Assembly (NCBI RefSeq): GCF_900101025.1
Contig: NZ_FMUH01000006.1
Span: forward strand, 241,836-305,835
Length of the DNA: 64,000 nt
Direction of reading: 5' to 3'
Source of the DNA: Klenkia marina
GTDB lineage: Bacteria; Actinomycetota; Actinomycetes; Mycobacteriales; Geodermatophilaceae
Shown here one piece after another: positions 11,271 to 19,365 of this stretch; within the stretch, counting starts at the first letter, position 1; every line of letters begins with the position of its first letter. A program made the translations under genes and the position numbers. The notes below the pieces were generated by a model. The model was given only the letters and a program-made list of their open reading frames with translations. It was not told where the DNA came from and did not search any database.

Positions 11271-11314
11271 CTGAACCCACCCTGAAGCGGCGGGCTTCTT
11301 CAGCGCGGCTTCAG
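11271..11314. promoter_or_regulatory. Symmetric four-box operator between the DUF5666 operon and the response regulator
   Basis: CTGAA occurs at 11271-11275 and 11282-11286, and its complement TTCAG at 11299-11303 and 11310-11314. Spacing is 11 bases start-to-start within each pair, and the whole array is a perfect dyad. OmpR/PhoP-type regulators typically bind direct repeats about one helical turn (10-11 bp) apart. The array lies 25 bases before the regulator start and 68 before the divergent DUF5666 gene. Confidence 0.65.
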
Positions 11315-11338
11315 CCACCGCGGTGCACCATCGCTGCC

Positions 11339-12019
11339 GTGCGCACCGACCGGACCCCCCGCCCCCGCGTGCTGGTCGTGGAGGACGAGGCCGCCATCCG
11401 GGACGGCGTGGTCACCGCGCTGGCCGACGAGGGCTGCCTCGTCGAGGGTCGTCGCGACGGCGCGACCCTGGCCGCCGACCTCGAGGGGTTCCGGCCCGAC
11501 CTGGTGGTGCTCGACGTGATGCTCCCCGGCCGCGACGGGCTCGAGCTGGCCGGTGACGTGCGGCGGGCCGGGGACGCGGGCATCGTCGTCCTCACCGCCC
11601 GCGACGCCGTGCCCGACCGGTTGGCCGGGTTCGCCGCCGGCGCCGACGACTACCTGGTCAAGCCCTTCGCGATGGCCGAGCTGGTCGCCCGGGTGCGGGC
11701 CGTGCTCAACCGGCGCGGCCGCTGGCCGTCCGCGATCGAGGTGGGCGACCTGGTCGTCGACGAACCCGCGGGCACCGCCACGCGGGCGGGGGCCAGGCTC
11801 GACCTCACCGCCACCGAGCTGCGCCTGCTGGCCTACCTGGTCGGCAACCGCGGCCGCACGGTGTCCAAGACGCAGATCCTCACCCAGGTGTGGGGCTACG
11901 GGGACTACGACCCCAACCTGGTCGAGGTGCACGTCAGCGCCCTGCGCAGGAAGCTCGAGGCGCACGGCGACCGGCTCGTGCACACCGTCCGCGGCCTGGG
12001 CTACACGGTGCGCCCGTGA
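11339..12019 (+). CDS. OmpR/PhoP-family response regulator
   Basis: 226 aa. Receiver domain 10-122 with acidic pocket VVEDE, phospho-acceptor Asp59 (VLDVMLPG), switch Thr86 (VVLTARD) and Lys108 (YLVKPF). The winged-helix DNA-binding domain is about 130-224 (LDLTATELRLLAYL, LTQVWGY, VHVSALRRKLE, VRGLGYTVRP). Start GTG 11339 chosen because the receiver domain begins just after it; longer readings would run through the operator. The stop overlaps the kinase GTG (GTGA), so both are translated together. Likely autoregulates through the four-box operator and controls the divergent envelope operon; the signal is unknown. Confidence 0.93.
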   Translation: MRTDRTPRPRVLVVEDEAAIRDGVVTALADEGCLVEGRRDGATLAADLEGFRPDLVVLDVMLPGRDGLELAGDVRRAGDAGIVVLTARDAVPDRLAGFAAGADDYLVKPFAMAELVARVRAVLNRRGRWPSAIEVGDLVVDEPAGTATRAGARLDLTATELRLLAYLVGNRGRTVSKTQILTQVWGYGDYDPNLVEVHVSALRRKLEAHGDRLVHTVRGLGYTVRP

Positions 12020-13386
12020 CCGCACCGCACCTGCGCACGGCCTCGCTGCGCCGCCGGCTCAGCCTCTGGGTGCTCGGCCTGCTCGCCGTGCTGCTCGTCG
12101 TCCTCGGGGTCACCGTCGACCTCGTGCTCGGGGCGAACCTGCGCAGCGAGCTGCGTGACCGGCTCGCGGACCGGGCCGAGATCGCTGCCGGCCTCGTCGA
12201 GCAGGGCCGCTCCGACGCCGAGGTCCTGGAGGCGGTCACCGGCGACACGGTGCAGGCGCAGCTGCAGACCGCCGACGGCGAGGAGGTCGGCAGCATCCCC
12301 GACCCGCCCGCGCCCGCCCCGGCGCCCGGACCCGGCGGCCGTCCCGGACCGGCCCCGCCGGCCGGGGCCGTCGTCGACACCGGGGACGCCTACGTGCTGC
12401 AGACCGAGCTGTCCGACGGGTCGCGGCTCACCCTGGTGGCCGACCAGTCGCCGATCACCGACGCGGTGACCCAGCTGCGCTGGATCCTCGTGCTGGGCTC
12501 GGCGGTCACGTTGCTGCTGGCTGCCGCGCTGGTCAGCGCCACCGTCGGGCTGGGGCTCCGGCCGCTGGACCGCATGACCGCCCTGGCCCGCTCGATCACC
12601 TCGGGCGACCGCGGCCGGCGGCTGCGCCCGGACCGTCCGACCACCGAGCTGGGCAGCACCGCCGCGGCCTTCGACGACATGCTCGACGAGCTCGAGGGCG
12701 CCGAGCGCGCTGCCCGCCGGGCCGAGGCCGGGATGCGCGACCTGCTGGGCGACGCCGCCCACGAGCTGCGGACCCCGCTGGCCGCCGTCCAGGCCTCGGT
12801 GGAGACCGTGCTGCGCACCGACCCCGAGCGGGGACGCCGGGAGGAGCTGCTGGCCGGCGCAGTGCGCGAGCTGCAGCGCTCGGGCCGGCTGGTCGCCGAC
12901 CTGCTCGACGTCGCCCGCTTCGACAGCGGTGACCCCCCGACCCTGCACCCTCGACCCACCGACCTGCTCGAGCTGGCCCGGGCGAGTGCCCGCCGGGTCG
13001 GCGGACCGGTGGAGGTCACCGGGGACGTCGTGCACGCCGCCGTCGACCCCGACCGCGTCGGGCAGGTGCTGGACAACCTGGTGCGCAACGCCGTGCGGGC
13101 GGCCGGGCCGAGCGGGCACGTGTGGGTCGACGTCGCGGGGGAGGGGACGACGGCGCTATTGGTGGTCACCGACGACGGTCCCGGGGTGCCAGCCGACCAG
13201 CGCGAGCGCATCTTCGACCGGCTGGTCCGGCTGGACGCCGCCCGGGTGCGCGACGGCGGCGCGGGGCTGGGCCTGCCCATCGCCCGGGCGCTGGCCCGAG
13301 CGCACGGCGGCGACGTGGTCTGCCTGCCGGCCGAGCGGGGGGCGCGCTTCCGGGTCCAGCTGCCGGTGACGTCGATCACCGGCTGA
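12016..13386 (+). CDS. Membrane sensor histidine kinase
   Basis: 456 aa, GTG start overlapping the regulator stop. Transmembrane helices at about 18-38 and 157-178 flank an extracytoplasmic sensor region of about 115 residues that contains a Pro/Ala/Gly-rich insert (near 95-120). Then come a HAMP domain (about 178-232), the H box DAAHELRTPLAA with phospho-accepting His249, and an HATPase domain with the N box (DNLVRNAVRAA), G1 (DDGPGVP) and G2 (GAGLGLPIARA). The partner of the preceding regulator. The same kind of Pro-rich insert occurs in the divergent DUF5666 protein. Confidence 0.93.
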   Translation: MTAPHLRTASLRRRLSLWVLGLLAVLLVVLGVTVDLVLGANLRSELRDRLADRAEIAAGLVEQGRSDAEVLEAVTGDTVQAQLQTADGEEVGSIPDPPAPAPAPGPGGRPGPAPPAGAVVDTGDAYVLQTELSDGSRLTLVADQSPITDAVTQLRWILVLGSAVTLLLAAALVSATVGLGLRPLDRMTALARSITSGDRGRRLRPDRPTTELGSTAAAFDDMLDELEGAERAARRAEAGMRDLLGDAAHELRTPLAAVQASVETVLRTDPERGRREELLAGAVRELQRSGRLVADLLDVARFDSGDPPTLHPRPTDLLELARASARRVGGPVEVTGDVVHAAVDPDRVGQVLDNLVRNAVRAAGPSGHVWVDVAGEGTTALLVVTDDGPGVPADQRERIFDRLVRLDAARVRDGGAGLGLPIARALARAHGGDVVCLPAERGARFRVQLPVTSITG

Positions 13387-13395
13387 CCCGGGAAC

Positions 13396-13426
13396 CGTGG
13401 GGGAGTGGTGCTCGTTCACCCCCACG
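13396..13426. terminator. Hairpin after the histidine kinase gene
   Basis: CGTGGGGG at 13396-13403 pairs with CCCCCACG at 13419-13426 around a 15-base loop, 10 bases after the kinase stop. No U tract. It would separate the two-component operon from the riboswitch-controlled transporter downstream. Confidence 0.5.
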
Positions 13427-13485
13427 AGTCGGTCGTGGTGATGGTTGCCGTTTGCACACGGCCTCGATCGCGCACAACCGGCTCG

Positions 13486-13590
13486 CGTGGAGGGGAGTAT
13501 CCCCCGCGGCAGCTGTCGTCAGCACGAGGTCGCCATCGGCCTCCGGCACTGCCGGCCGTCCCCCCGGGGGCGGTGGGAGAGACCTCCGGC
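13486..13590 (+). promoter_or_regulatory. yybP-ykoY (manganese) riboswitch aptamer
   Basis: The conserved pieces of this aptamer class appear in order: GGAGGGGAGTA (from 13489), GTCGTCAGCACG and GAGACCTCC (ending 13587). GGAGG (13489-13493) pairs with CCTCC (13583-13587) as P1. Inside, GGCAG pairs with CTGCC, GAGG with CCTC, and CCGTCCCC with GGGGGCGG as further helices. Known members sense Mn2+ and control TerC/MntP-type exporters. The next gene is a TerC protein. Confidence 0.85.
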
Positions 13591-13612
13591 GTTCTGCACC
13601 AGACACCGGAGG
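13583..13612 (+). promoter_or_regulatory. Shine-Dalgarno-sequestering hairpin alternative to riboswitch P1
   Basis: CCTCCGG (13583-13589) is the exact reverse complement of CCGGAGG (13606-13612), which contains the ribosome-binding site of the TTG start at 13619. The same CCTCC is the 3' strand of aptamer helix P1, so the two pairings exclude each other. Metal-stabilised P1 would free the ribosome site: a translational on-switch, inferred. Confidence 0.7.
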
Positions 13613-13618
13613 AACACG

Positions 13619-14758
13619 TTGGACGTCCCCTTCTGGGTGTGGGCTGTCACGGTGGCCGCGATCGTCGGAATGATCGTCTTCGACTTCGTCGGCCACGTGC
13701 GCACCCCTCACGCCCCCTCGCTCAAGGAGTCGGCCACCTGGTCGGCCATCTACGTGGGCATCGCGATCCTGTTCGGCCTCGGCGTGCTCGTCTTCGCCGG
13801 CGGCACCTACGGCGGTGAGTACTTCGCCGGCTACGTGACCGAGAAGGCCCTGTCGGTCGACAACCTGTTCGTGTTCGTGCTGATCATGGCCAGCTTCGGG
13901 GTGCCCCGTGAGCTGCAGCAGAAGGTGCTGCTGTTCGGCATCGCGTTCGCCCTGGCCCTGCGCACCGTCTTCATCTTCGTGGGCGCCGCGGCCATCGAGA
14001 ACTACAGCTGGGTCTTCTACCTCTTCGGCGCCATCCTCATCTACACGGCCGTCGTGCAGGCCCGCAGCGGCGGCCACGACGACGACGAGGAGTACAAGGA
14101 GAACGGGGTCCTCAAGCTCGTCCGCAAGGTCATCCCGACCACCGACGAGTACCACTCCGACAGGCTGACGACGAAGATCGACGGCAAGCGGTTCATCACC
14201 CCGCTGATGATCGCGCTGATCGCCATCGGCACCGCCGACATCATCTTCGCCGTCGACTCGATCCCGGCGATCTTCGGTCTGACCCAGGAGACGTTCCTGG
14301 TGTTCACCGCCAACGCGTTCTCCCTGCTGGGCCTGCGCCAGCTGTTCTTCCTCATCGACGGCCTGCTCGACCGCCTGGTCTACCTGGCCTACGGGCTGGC
14401 GGTGATCCTCGGGTTCATCGGCATCAAGCTCGTGATCCACGCGCTGCACACCAACGAGGTGCCGTTCATCAACGGTGGTGAGCACATCACGCTCATCCCG
14501 GAGATCCCGACCTGGCTCTCGTTGCTGGTCATCCTGTTCACCCTGGTCGTGACCACGGTGCTCAGCCTGCGGAAGAACAAGAAGGACGCCGCGGCCGGGC
14601 ACGCCAGCCCGACCGGCCTGGAGGACAAGGGTGCCGGCCGTGACGGTCTGCAGGCCGAGGGTCCGGGCAACCGCGACGGCAGCCCGGCCGGGGCCCGTGG
14701 GGACGCCCCCGCCACCGGTCGCACGGCCGGCGTGACGGACGGCCGCTCCGACAGCTGA
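13619..14758 (+). CDS. TerC-family integral membrane protein, riboswitch-controlled copy
   Basis: 379 aa from TTG 13619 (LDVPFWVWAVTVAAIVG); the start is set by the GGAGGA ribosome site 5 bases upstream, because an earlier ATG in frame would lie inside the aptamer. About eight or nine transmembrane segments. Family motifs: EKALSVDNLFVFVLIM, FAVDSIPAIFGLTQ and LLGLRQLFFLIDGLL, including the conserved Asp residues inside the membrane. A charged loop (GGHDDDEEYKENG) separates the two halves. The tail after about 325 is hydrophilic and low complexity. TerC relatives linked to this riboswitch are Mn2+ exporters; Mn2+ export is the likely role here. It is followed by a strong terminator. Confidence 0.9.
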   Translation: MDVPFWVWAVTVAAIVGMIVFDFVGHVRTPHAPSLKESATWSAIYVGIAILFGLGVLVFAGGTYGGEYFAGYVTEKALSVDNLFVFVLIMASFGVPRELQQKVLLFGIAFALALRTVFIFVGAAAIENYSWVFYLFGAILIYTAVVQARSGGHDDDEEYKENGVLKLVRKVIPTTDEYHSDRLTTKIDGKRFITPLMIALIAIGTADIIFAVDSIPAIFGLTQETFLVFTANAFSLLGLRQLFFLIDGLLDRLVYLAYGLAVILGFIGIKLVIHALHTNEVPFINGGEHITLIPEIPTWLSLLVILFTLVVTTVLSLRKNKKDAAAGHASPTGLEDKGAGRDGLQAEGPGNRDGSPAGARGDAPATGRTAGVTDGRSDS

Positions 14759-14773
14759 CCGCCAGGACCACCC

Positions 14774-14810
14774 GAGGGGCCCACCGGACGAGCAGTCCGG
14801 TGGGCCCCTC
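14774..14810. terminator. 16-bp-stem terminator between the two TerC genes
   Basis: 14774-14789 and 14795-14810 are exact reverse complements (GAGGGGCCCACCGGAC arm) with a 5-base loop GAGCA, 15 bases past the stop. It separates the second TerC gene from the riboswitch transcript. Confidence 0.8.
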
Positions 14811-14876
14811 GTCGTGGTGCGGTCGTGTGCGGCGGACACCACTGCCGACCGCACAGCGCCCACAAAGCCGGAGCCG

Positions 14877-14882
14877 TACTGT
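14877..14882 (+). promoter_or_regulatory. Putative -10 box for the second TerC gene (leaderless)
   Basis: TACTGT ends 8 bases before the GTG at 14891, and no ribosome site lies in between (GGCCCGAC). This matches the leaderless pattern seen at uvrB. Confidence 0.4.
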
Positions 14883-14890
14883 GGCCCGAC

Positions 14891-15964
14891 GTGGAGCTCC
14901 CGGTCTGGTTCGAAGTCGGCACGTTCATCGCGCTCACGGTCCTGCTGCTCGCCGACCTCGCGCTGGTGGCCCGCCGCCCGCACGAGCCGTCGGTGCGCGA
15001 GGCCAGCATCTGGGTGACCTTCTACATCGCGCTCGCCCTGGTGTTCGGGCTCGTGCTGCTGGTGGTCACCAACGGCGACTACGCGACGCAGTTCTACGCC
15101 GGTTGGCTCACCGAGTACTCGCTGTCGGTGGACAACCTCTTCGTCTTCGTGATCATCATGGCCCGCTTCAAGGTGCCCAGGAAGCTGCAGCAAGAGGTCC
15201 TGATGGTCGGGATCATCATCGCGCTGGTGCTGCGCGGGATCTTCATCCTGCTCGGCGCCGCCGTCATCGAGCGCTTCACCTGGGTCTTCTACATCTTCGG
15301 CGCCTTCCTCGTCTACACGGCGATCAACCTGGTGCGCAGCCACGGCCAGGAGGAGGACTACGAGGAGAACGCCCTCATCCGGCGGTTGAAGAAGGTCCTG
15401 CCGATGACGGCGGAGTTCCACGAGAACAAGCTGCGGGTGCACCGCGACGGCAAGCGGCTCTGGACGCCGATGATCGTCGTGTTCCTCGCGCTCGGGACGA
15501 CGGACCTGCTGTTCGCGCTGGACTCGATCCCGGCCATCTTCGGGTTGACCCGCGAGGCGTTCATCGTCTTCACGGCCAACGTCTTCGCCCTCATGGGCCT
15601 GCGGCAGCTGTACTTCCTGCTGGGCGGGCTGCTCAAGCGGCTGGTCTACCTGTCCTACGGCCTGGCGGTCATCCTCGCCTTCATCGGCGTCAAGCTGGTG
15701 CTCGAGGCGGTGCACGAGAACTCGCTGCCCTTCATCAACGGCGGCCAGCCCATCGAGGCCGTGCCCGAGATCCCGATCTGGCTGTCCCTGGCCGTCATCC
15801 TCGGCGTCCTGGTCATCGCCACCGTGGCCTCGCTGCTCAAGACCCGGGGCCAGCTGCCGCCGGCCGAGGGCACCGGGGTCGGCCCCGCGGAGCCGTCGTC
15901 CGACGAGCACACCGCCTCCCTCGAGGCCAAAGCCCGCGCGCAGCGGGGCGGCACCGAGCAGTAG
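14891..15964 (+). CDS. TerC-family integral membrane protein, second copy
   Basis: 357 aa from GTG 14891 (VELPVWFEVGTFIALTVLLLAD). Same topology and motifs as the preceding gene: TEYSLSVDNLFVFVIIM, FALDSIPAIFGLTREAF, LMGLRQLYFLLGGLLKRLVYLSYGLA. A shorter charged loop (GQEEDYEEN) and a short acidic/basic tail follow. It has its own apparent promoter, a terminator before it and no aptamer, so it should be expressed independently of the riboswitch. Likely a metal (Mn2+) exporter paralogue from tandem duplication. It is convergent with the amidohydrolase, 15 bases away. Confidence 0.88.
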   Translation: MELPVWFEVGTFIALTVLLLADLALVARRPHEPSVREASIWVTFYIALALVFGLVLLVVTNGDYATQFYAGWLTEYSLSVDNLFVFVIIMARFKVPRKLQQEVLMVGIIIALVLRGIFILLGAAVIERFTWVFYIFGAFLVYTAINLVRSHGQEEDYEENALIRRLKKVLPMTAEFHENKLRVHRDGKRLWTPMIVVFLALGTTDLLFALDSIPAIFGLTREAFIVFTANVFALMGLRQLYFLLGGLLKRLVYLSYGLAVILAFIGVKLVLEAVHENSLPFINGGQPIEAVPEIPIWLSLAVILGVLVIATVASLLKTRGQLPPAEGTGVGPAEPSSDEHTASLEAKARAQRGGTEQ

Positions 15965-15979
15965 CGGACCGGCAGAGGC

Positions 15980-17212
15980 TCAGGCGGCCGGGTCGGCGAC
16001 CCGGCCGCCGGCCACCACCCGCTCGCCGTCCTGCCACACCTCGCGGACCCGCCCCGCCAGGCCGGACAGGTCGTCGGGGGCGCCCTCGAGCACCACGACG
16101 TCGGCCCGCTTGCCCGGCTCCAGCGAGCCCAGCTCGTCGTCCACCCGCAGCAGCCGTGCCGCCGACAGCGTGGTGGCGTGCCAGACGTCCTCGGTGGACA
16201 TCCCCCGGTCGGCCATCAGCTGCAGCTCGCCGAGGTTCTCGCCGTGCGGGCCCACCCCGGAGTCGGTGCCCATCGCGATGCGCACCCCGGCCGCGTGCGC
16301 CCGCGACACCGACTCGTCGTGCTGCGCCTGCACCGCCACGGCCTTGTCCACGACGGCCTGCGGAAGCGCGGCCCCGGCCGCGACGGCGGCGAGCACGGCC
16401 CGGGGCGCGGACAGCGTCGGCACCAGCCACGTGCCGTGCTCGAGCATGAGGTCGACGGCCTCGTCGTCGAGGAAGATGCCGTGCTCGATCGAGCGGACGC
16501 CGGCCCGGACGGCGTTCTTGATCCCGTCGGCGCCCTGGGCGTGCGCCATGACGGCCAACCCAGCCGCGTCGGCCTCCTCGACCAGGACGGCGAGCTCGGC
16601 GGGCCGGAAGTGCGGGTGCCGGGGATCGTCGCGCGGGGACAGCACGCCGCCGCTGGTCGCCACCTTGAGCACGTCGGCGCCGGCCCGGACCAGGGTGCGC
16701 ACGGTTCGGCGCACCTCGTCGGGCCCGTCGCAGATGCCGCTGGGGCGTCCGGGGGTGGGCGGCAGCAGCGGGGTCTCGGCCCCGCAGACGTGCCAGTCGT
16801 CGGCGTGCCCACCGGTCTGGCTGATCATCGCCAGCGAGATCTGCATCCGGGGACCGCGCACCAGCCCCGAGCGCACCGCCTCGGCGACCCCGAGGTCGGC
16901 ACCGGCGGCGTCGCGCACCGACGTGATGCCCAGGGCCAGGGTGCGGCGGAGGTTGCGGACCGCCTCGAAGTACACCTGGCTGTAGGGGGTCTGCAGCTGG
17001 CGGAGGGTGTCCACCCCGCTCATCAGCACGTGCACGTGGCAGTCGAAGAGGCCCGGCAGCACGGTGGCCCCGGTGCAGTCGACCGCCTCGTCGCCGTCCA
17101 GGTCCGGTCCGACGTCGACCACGCGCCCGTCCTGCACCGCCACGTCGGCGGGCGCGGCAGCCGCACCCGTGCCGTCCACGACCAGGCCGCCCACGAACAC
17201 GCGTCGCGTCAT
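15980..17212 (-). CDS. Metal-dependent amidohydrolase (imidazolonepropionase/prolidase-like)
   Basis: 410 aa, ATG at 17212. Amidohydrolase superfamily: an N-terminal beta half-domain, the first metal motif DCHVHVL (His59, His61), a likely carboxylated Lys in DVLKVATSGG, metal His in VMAHAQG and SIEHGIF, and the catalytic Asp in AMGTDSGVG. The end (SLEPGKRADVVVLEGAPDDL) completes the beta domain. This subgroup includes cytosolic Xaa-Pro and Xaa-Arg/Lys dipeptidases and other N-acyl hydrolases; the substrate cannot be read from sequence. It is divergent from an S9 peptidase, so a peptide-degradation role is plausible. Confidence 0.88.
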   Translation of the reverse strand: MTRRVFVGGLVVDGTGAAAAPADVAVQDGRVVDVGPDLDGDEAVDCTGATVLPGLFDCHVHVLMSGVDTLRQLQTPYSQVYFEAVRNLRRTLALGITSVRDAAGADLGVAEAVRSGLVRGPRMQISLAMISQTGGHADDWHVCGAETPLLPPTPGRPSGICDGPDEVRRTVRTLVRAGADVLKVATSGGVLSPRDDPRHPHFRPAELAVLVEEADAAGLAVMAHAQGADGIKNAVRAGVRSIEHGIFLDDEAVDLMLEHGTWLVPTLSAPRAVLAAVAAGAALPQAVVDKAVAVQAQHDESVSRAHAAGVRIAMGTDSGVGPHGENLGELQLMADRGMSTEDVWHATTLSAARLLRVDDELGSLEPGKRADVVVLEGAPDDLSGLAGRVREVWQDGERVVAGGRVADPAA

Positions 17213-17218
17213 GCCCGC

Positions 17219-17224
17219 ACCCTA
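17219..17224 (-). promoter_or_regulatory. Putative -10 box of the amidohydrolase (leaderless)
   Basis: On the minus strand TAGGGT ends 6 bases before the ATG at 17212. The gap (GCGGGC) is too short for a 5' leader. Confidence 0.45.
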
Positions 17225-17257
17225 GACAGTTAGCACTGCTCATCGACAGTCCTGGGT

Positions 17258-17263
17258 TAGCGT
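17258..17263 (+). promoter_or_regulatory. Putative -10 box of the S9 peptidase (leaderless)
   Basis: TAGCGT ends 7 bases before ATG 17271. The two divergent promoters share only 58 bases, so their -35 regions overlap and the two genes may compete or be co-regulated. Confidence 0.45.
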
Positions 17264-17270
17264 CTGCGCC

Positions 17271-19280
17271 ATGCGGCCCGCCGACCTCGACCTCCTGCGC
17301 GCGCCCGGGGTGGCCACGGTGTCCCCGGACGGCTCCACCGCCGTCGTCGCGGTCACCCGGCTGGACCTCGACGCCGACGAGTACCGCAGCCAGCTGTGGG
17401 CGGTCCCCACCGACGCGTCGGCGCCGGCACGACCGCTCACCCACGGCCACCGCGACACGGCCCCCGTCTTCTCGCCGGACGGCCGGTGGTTGGCCTTCCT
17501 GGGCGCCGAGAGCGGCGGCACCCCGCAGCTGCACCTGCTGCCCACCGGCGGGGGCGAGGCCCGTCGCCTCACCGACCACCCGCTCGGTGCCGGTGCTCCG
17601 GTCTGGGCGCCGGACTCGACCCGGCTGGCCTACACCGCGCGCGTCCCGGAGCCGGGCCGGTACGGCACGGCCGACGACGTCGACGCCGACGCGGAGGCGC
17701 CGCGGCTGATCACCACGCTGCACTACCGGTCCGACGACGTCGGCTTCACCACCGACCGCCGCCGGCACGTGTTCGTGCTCGACCTGCCGGGCGCGGACGA
17801 CGACGTGGTCCCCGTCCCGGAACCGGTGCAGGTGACCTCCGGGGACCACGACGACAGCGACGTCGCCTGGCACCCGGCCGGCACCGAGCTGGTCTTCGTG
17901 TCGGCGCGGCACGCCCGGGCCGACCGCGACCTGGTCACCGACCTCTTCGCCTGCCGTCCCGACGGGTCGCACCTGCGCCGGGTCACCGAGTCGCGCGCGG
18001 CGTGCTCGGCGCCCACCTACGACCCCGACGACCCGCAGGGCCGCACGATCTACCTCGCAGCCCAGGTCGACCTCGGCCCCGACGGCGTGGACTTCGTCGC
18101 GCGCAACACCACCCTGTGCCGGGTCGACGCGGCGGGCGGCCACCCCCAGCCGCTCCTGGACCCCGAGTGGCACGACCTCGGTGCCGACTTCGGCCGGGTC
18201 GTGGTGGCCGACGGCGACGCGTTCGTCGCCGTCCAGAAGCAGGGCGCGGTCGAGCTGCTGCGGGTGCCGCTGGCCGGGGGCGAGCCCGAGCCGCTGGTCG
18301 ACGGCCCCTTCACCACCCGCGGCATCGGCGTGGGCGGCGGGGTCGTCGTGGGCACCGTGGCGCACGACCGCTCCGCCGGTGAGCTGCTGGCCATCACGCC
18401 CGGGCGTCGGCGCCTGCTCACCGCGTTCGGCAGCCGGCTGCAGGCCACCGGCCGGCTGCACGCGATGCGCGAGAAGACCGCCACGGCCCCCGACGGCTAC
18501 CCGGTGCACGGCTGGATCACCACGCCGTCCGGGCCGGGGCCGCACCCGGTGCTGCTCACCGTGCACGGCGGGCCGTACAGCCAGTACGGGTGGTCGCTGC
18601 TGGACGAGACCCAGGTGTACGTCGAGGCCGGCTACGCCGTCCTGCAGTGCAACCCCCGCGGCTCGTCGGGCTACGGCCAGGAGCACGGCCGCGTGGTCAA
18701 GGAGCACCTGGGCGAGCTCGACGCCGAGGACGTCGTCGCCTTCCTCGACGAGGCGCTGCAGGAACCCGACCTCGACGACACCCGGGTCGGCATCATGGGC
18801 GGCTCCTACGGCGGCTACATGACCACGCTGCTGCTCGGTCGCACCCAGCGGTTCGCCGCCGGCATCAGCGAGCGGGCGTTCAACGACCCGGTGAGCTTCG
18901 TCGGGTCCAGCGACATCGGGTACTTCTTCGCCGACCAGTACGTCGGCACCGACCCCGAGCGCATCGCGGTGCAGTCGGCACTCGCCGGTGCGCACCGGAT
19001 CACGACCCCCACCCTGGTGATCCACTCCGAGGAGGACTGGCGCTGCCCGCTCGAGCAGGGCACCCGCCTCTACGTGGAGCTCAAGCGTCGCGGCGTGCAC
19101 ACCGAGCTGCTGCTGTTCCCCGGCGAGGGGCACGAGCTGTCGCGGTCGGGTCGCCCGCGGCACCGCCTGGCCCGGCTGGAGCACGTGCTGCGCTGGTGGG
19201 GCCGGTGGCTGCCGACCCCGGGCAACTCGACCGCGGCGGCCCTGCCCGCCGGCTCGGAGCCGGAGCCGACCGCGTCCTGA
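17271..19280 (+). CDS. S9-family prolyl-oligopeptidase-like serine peptidase
   Basis: 669 aa. The N-terminal beta-propeller (about 1-400) has WD40-like PD40 repeats (DTAPVFSPDGRWLAFLG, GAPVWAPDSTRLAYTA). The C-terminal alpha/beta-hydrolase (about 410-650) has an oxyanion/HGGPY loop, the nucleophile in GGSYGGY (Ser near 512), Asp in HSEEDWRCP (near 587) and His in GEGHEL (near 619). No signal peptide, so it is cytosolic. It most resembles acylaminoacyl-peptidase/dipeptidyl-peptidase-type enzymes acting on short peptides. Transcribed away from the amidohydrolase. Confidence 0.9.
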   Translation: MRPADLDLLRAPGVATVSPDGSTAVVAVTRLDLDADEYRSQLWAVPTDASAPARPLTHGHRDTAPVFSPDGRWLAFLGAESGGTPQLHLLPTGGGEARRLTDHPLGAGAPVWAPDSTRLAYTARVPEPGRYGTADDVDADAEAPRLITTLHYRSDDVGFTTDRRRHVFVLDLPGADDDVVPVPEPVQVTSGDHDDSDVAWHPAGTELVFVSARHARADRDLVTDLFACRPDGSHLRRVTESRAACSAPTYDPDDPQGRTIYLAAQVDLGPDGVDFVARNTTLCRVDAAGGHPQPLLDPEWHDLGADFGRVVVADGDAFVAVQKQGAVELLRVPLAGGEPEPLVDGPFTTRGIGVGGGVVVGTVAHDRSAGELLAITPGRRRLLTAFGSRLQATGRLHAMREKTATAPDGYPVHGWITTPSGPGPHPVLLTVHGGPYSQYGWSLLDETQVYVEAGYAVLQCNPRGSSGYGQEHGRVVKEHLGELDAEDVVAFLDEALQEPDLDDTRVGIMGGSYGGYMTTLLLGRTQRFAAGISERAFNDPVSFVGSSDIGYFFADQYVGTDPERIAVQSALAGAHRITTPTLVIHSEEDWRCPLEQGTRLYVELKRRGVHTELLLFPGEGHELSRSGRPRHRLARLEHVLRWWGRWLPTPGNSTAAALPAGSEPEPTAS

Positions 19281-19365
19281 CCGGTGACCTGGGCACCGGC
19301 TGTGCGCGGACTCGCCGGGTCCGATACCGTCCCCGGGCGACCGCCGACCGAGGAGGAACTGCCGG

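Noticed and set aside
17230..17238. TTAGCACT resembling half of a CIRCE (HrcA) element upstream of the S9 peptidase
   Set aside because: CIRCE needs the inverted partner GAGTGCTAA nine bases away; it is absent, and neither flanking gene is a chaperone.
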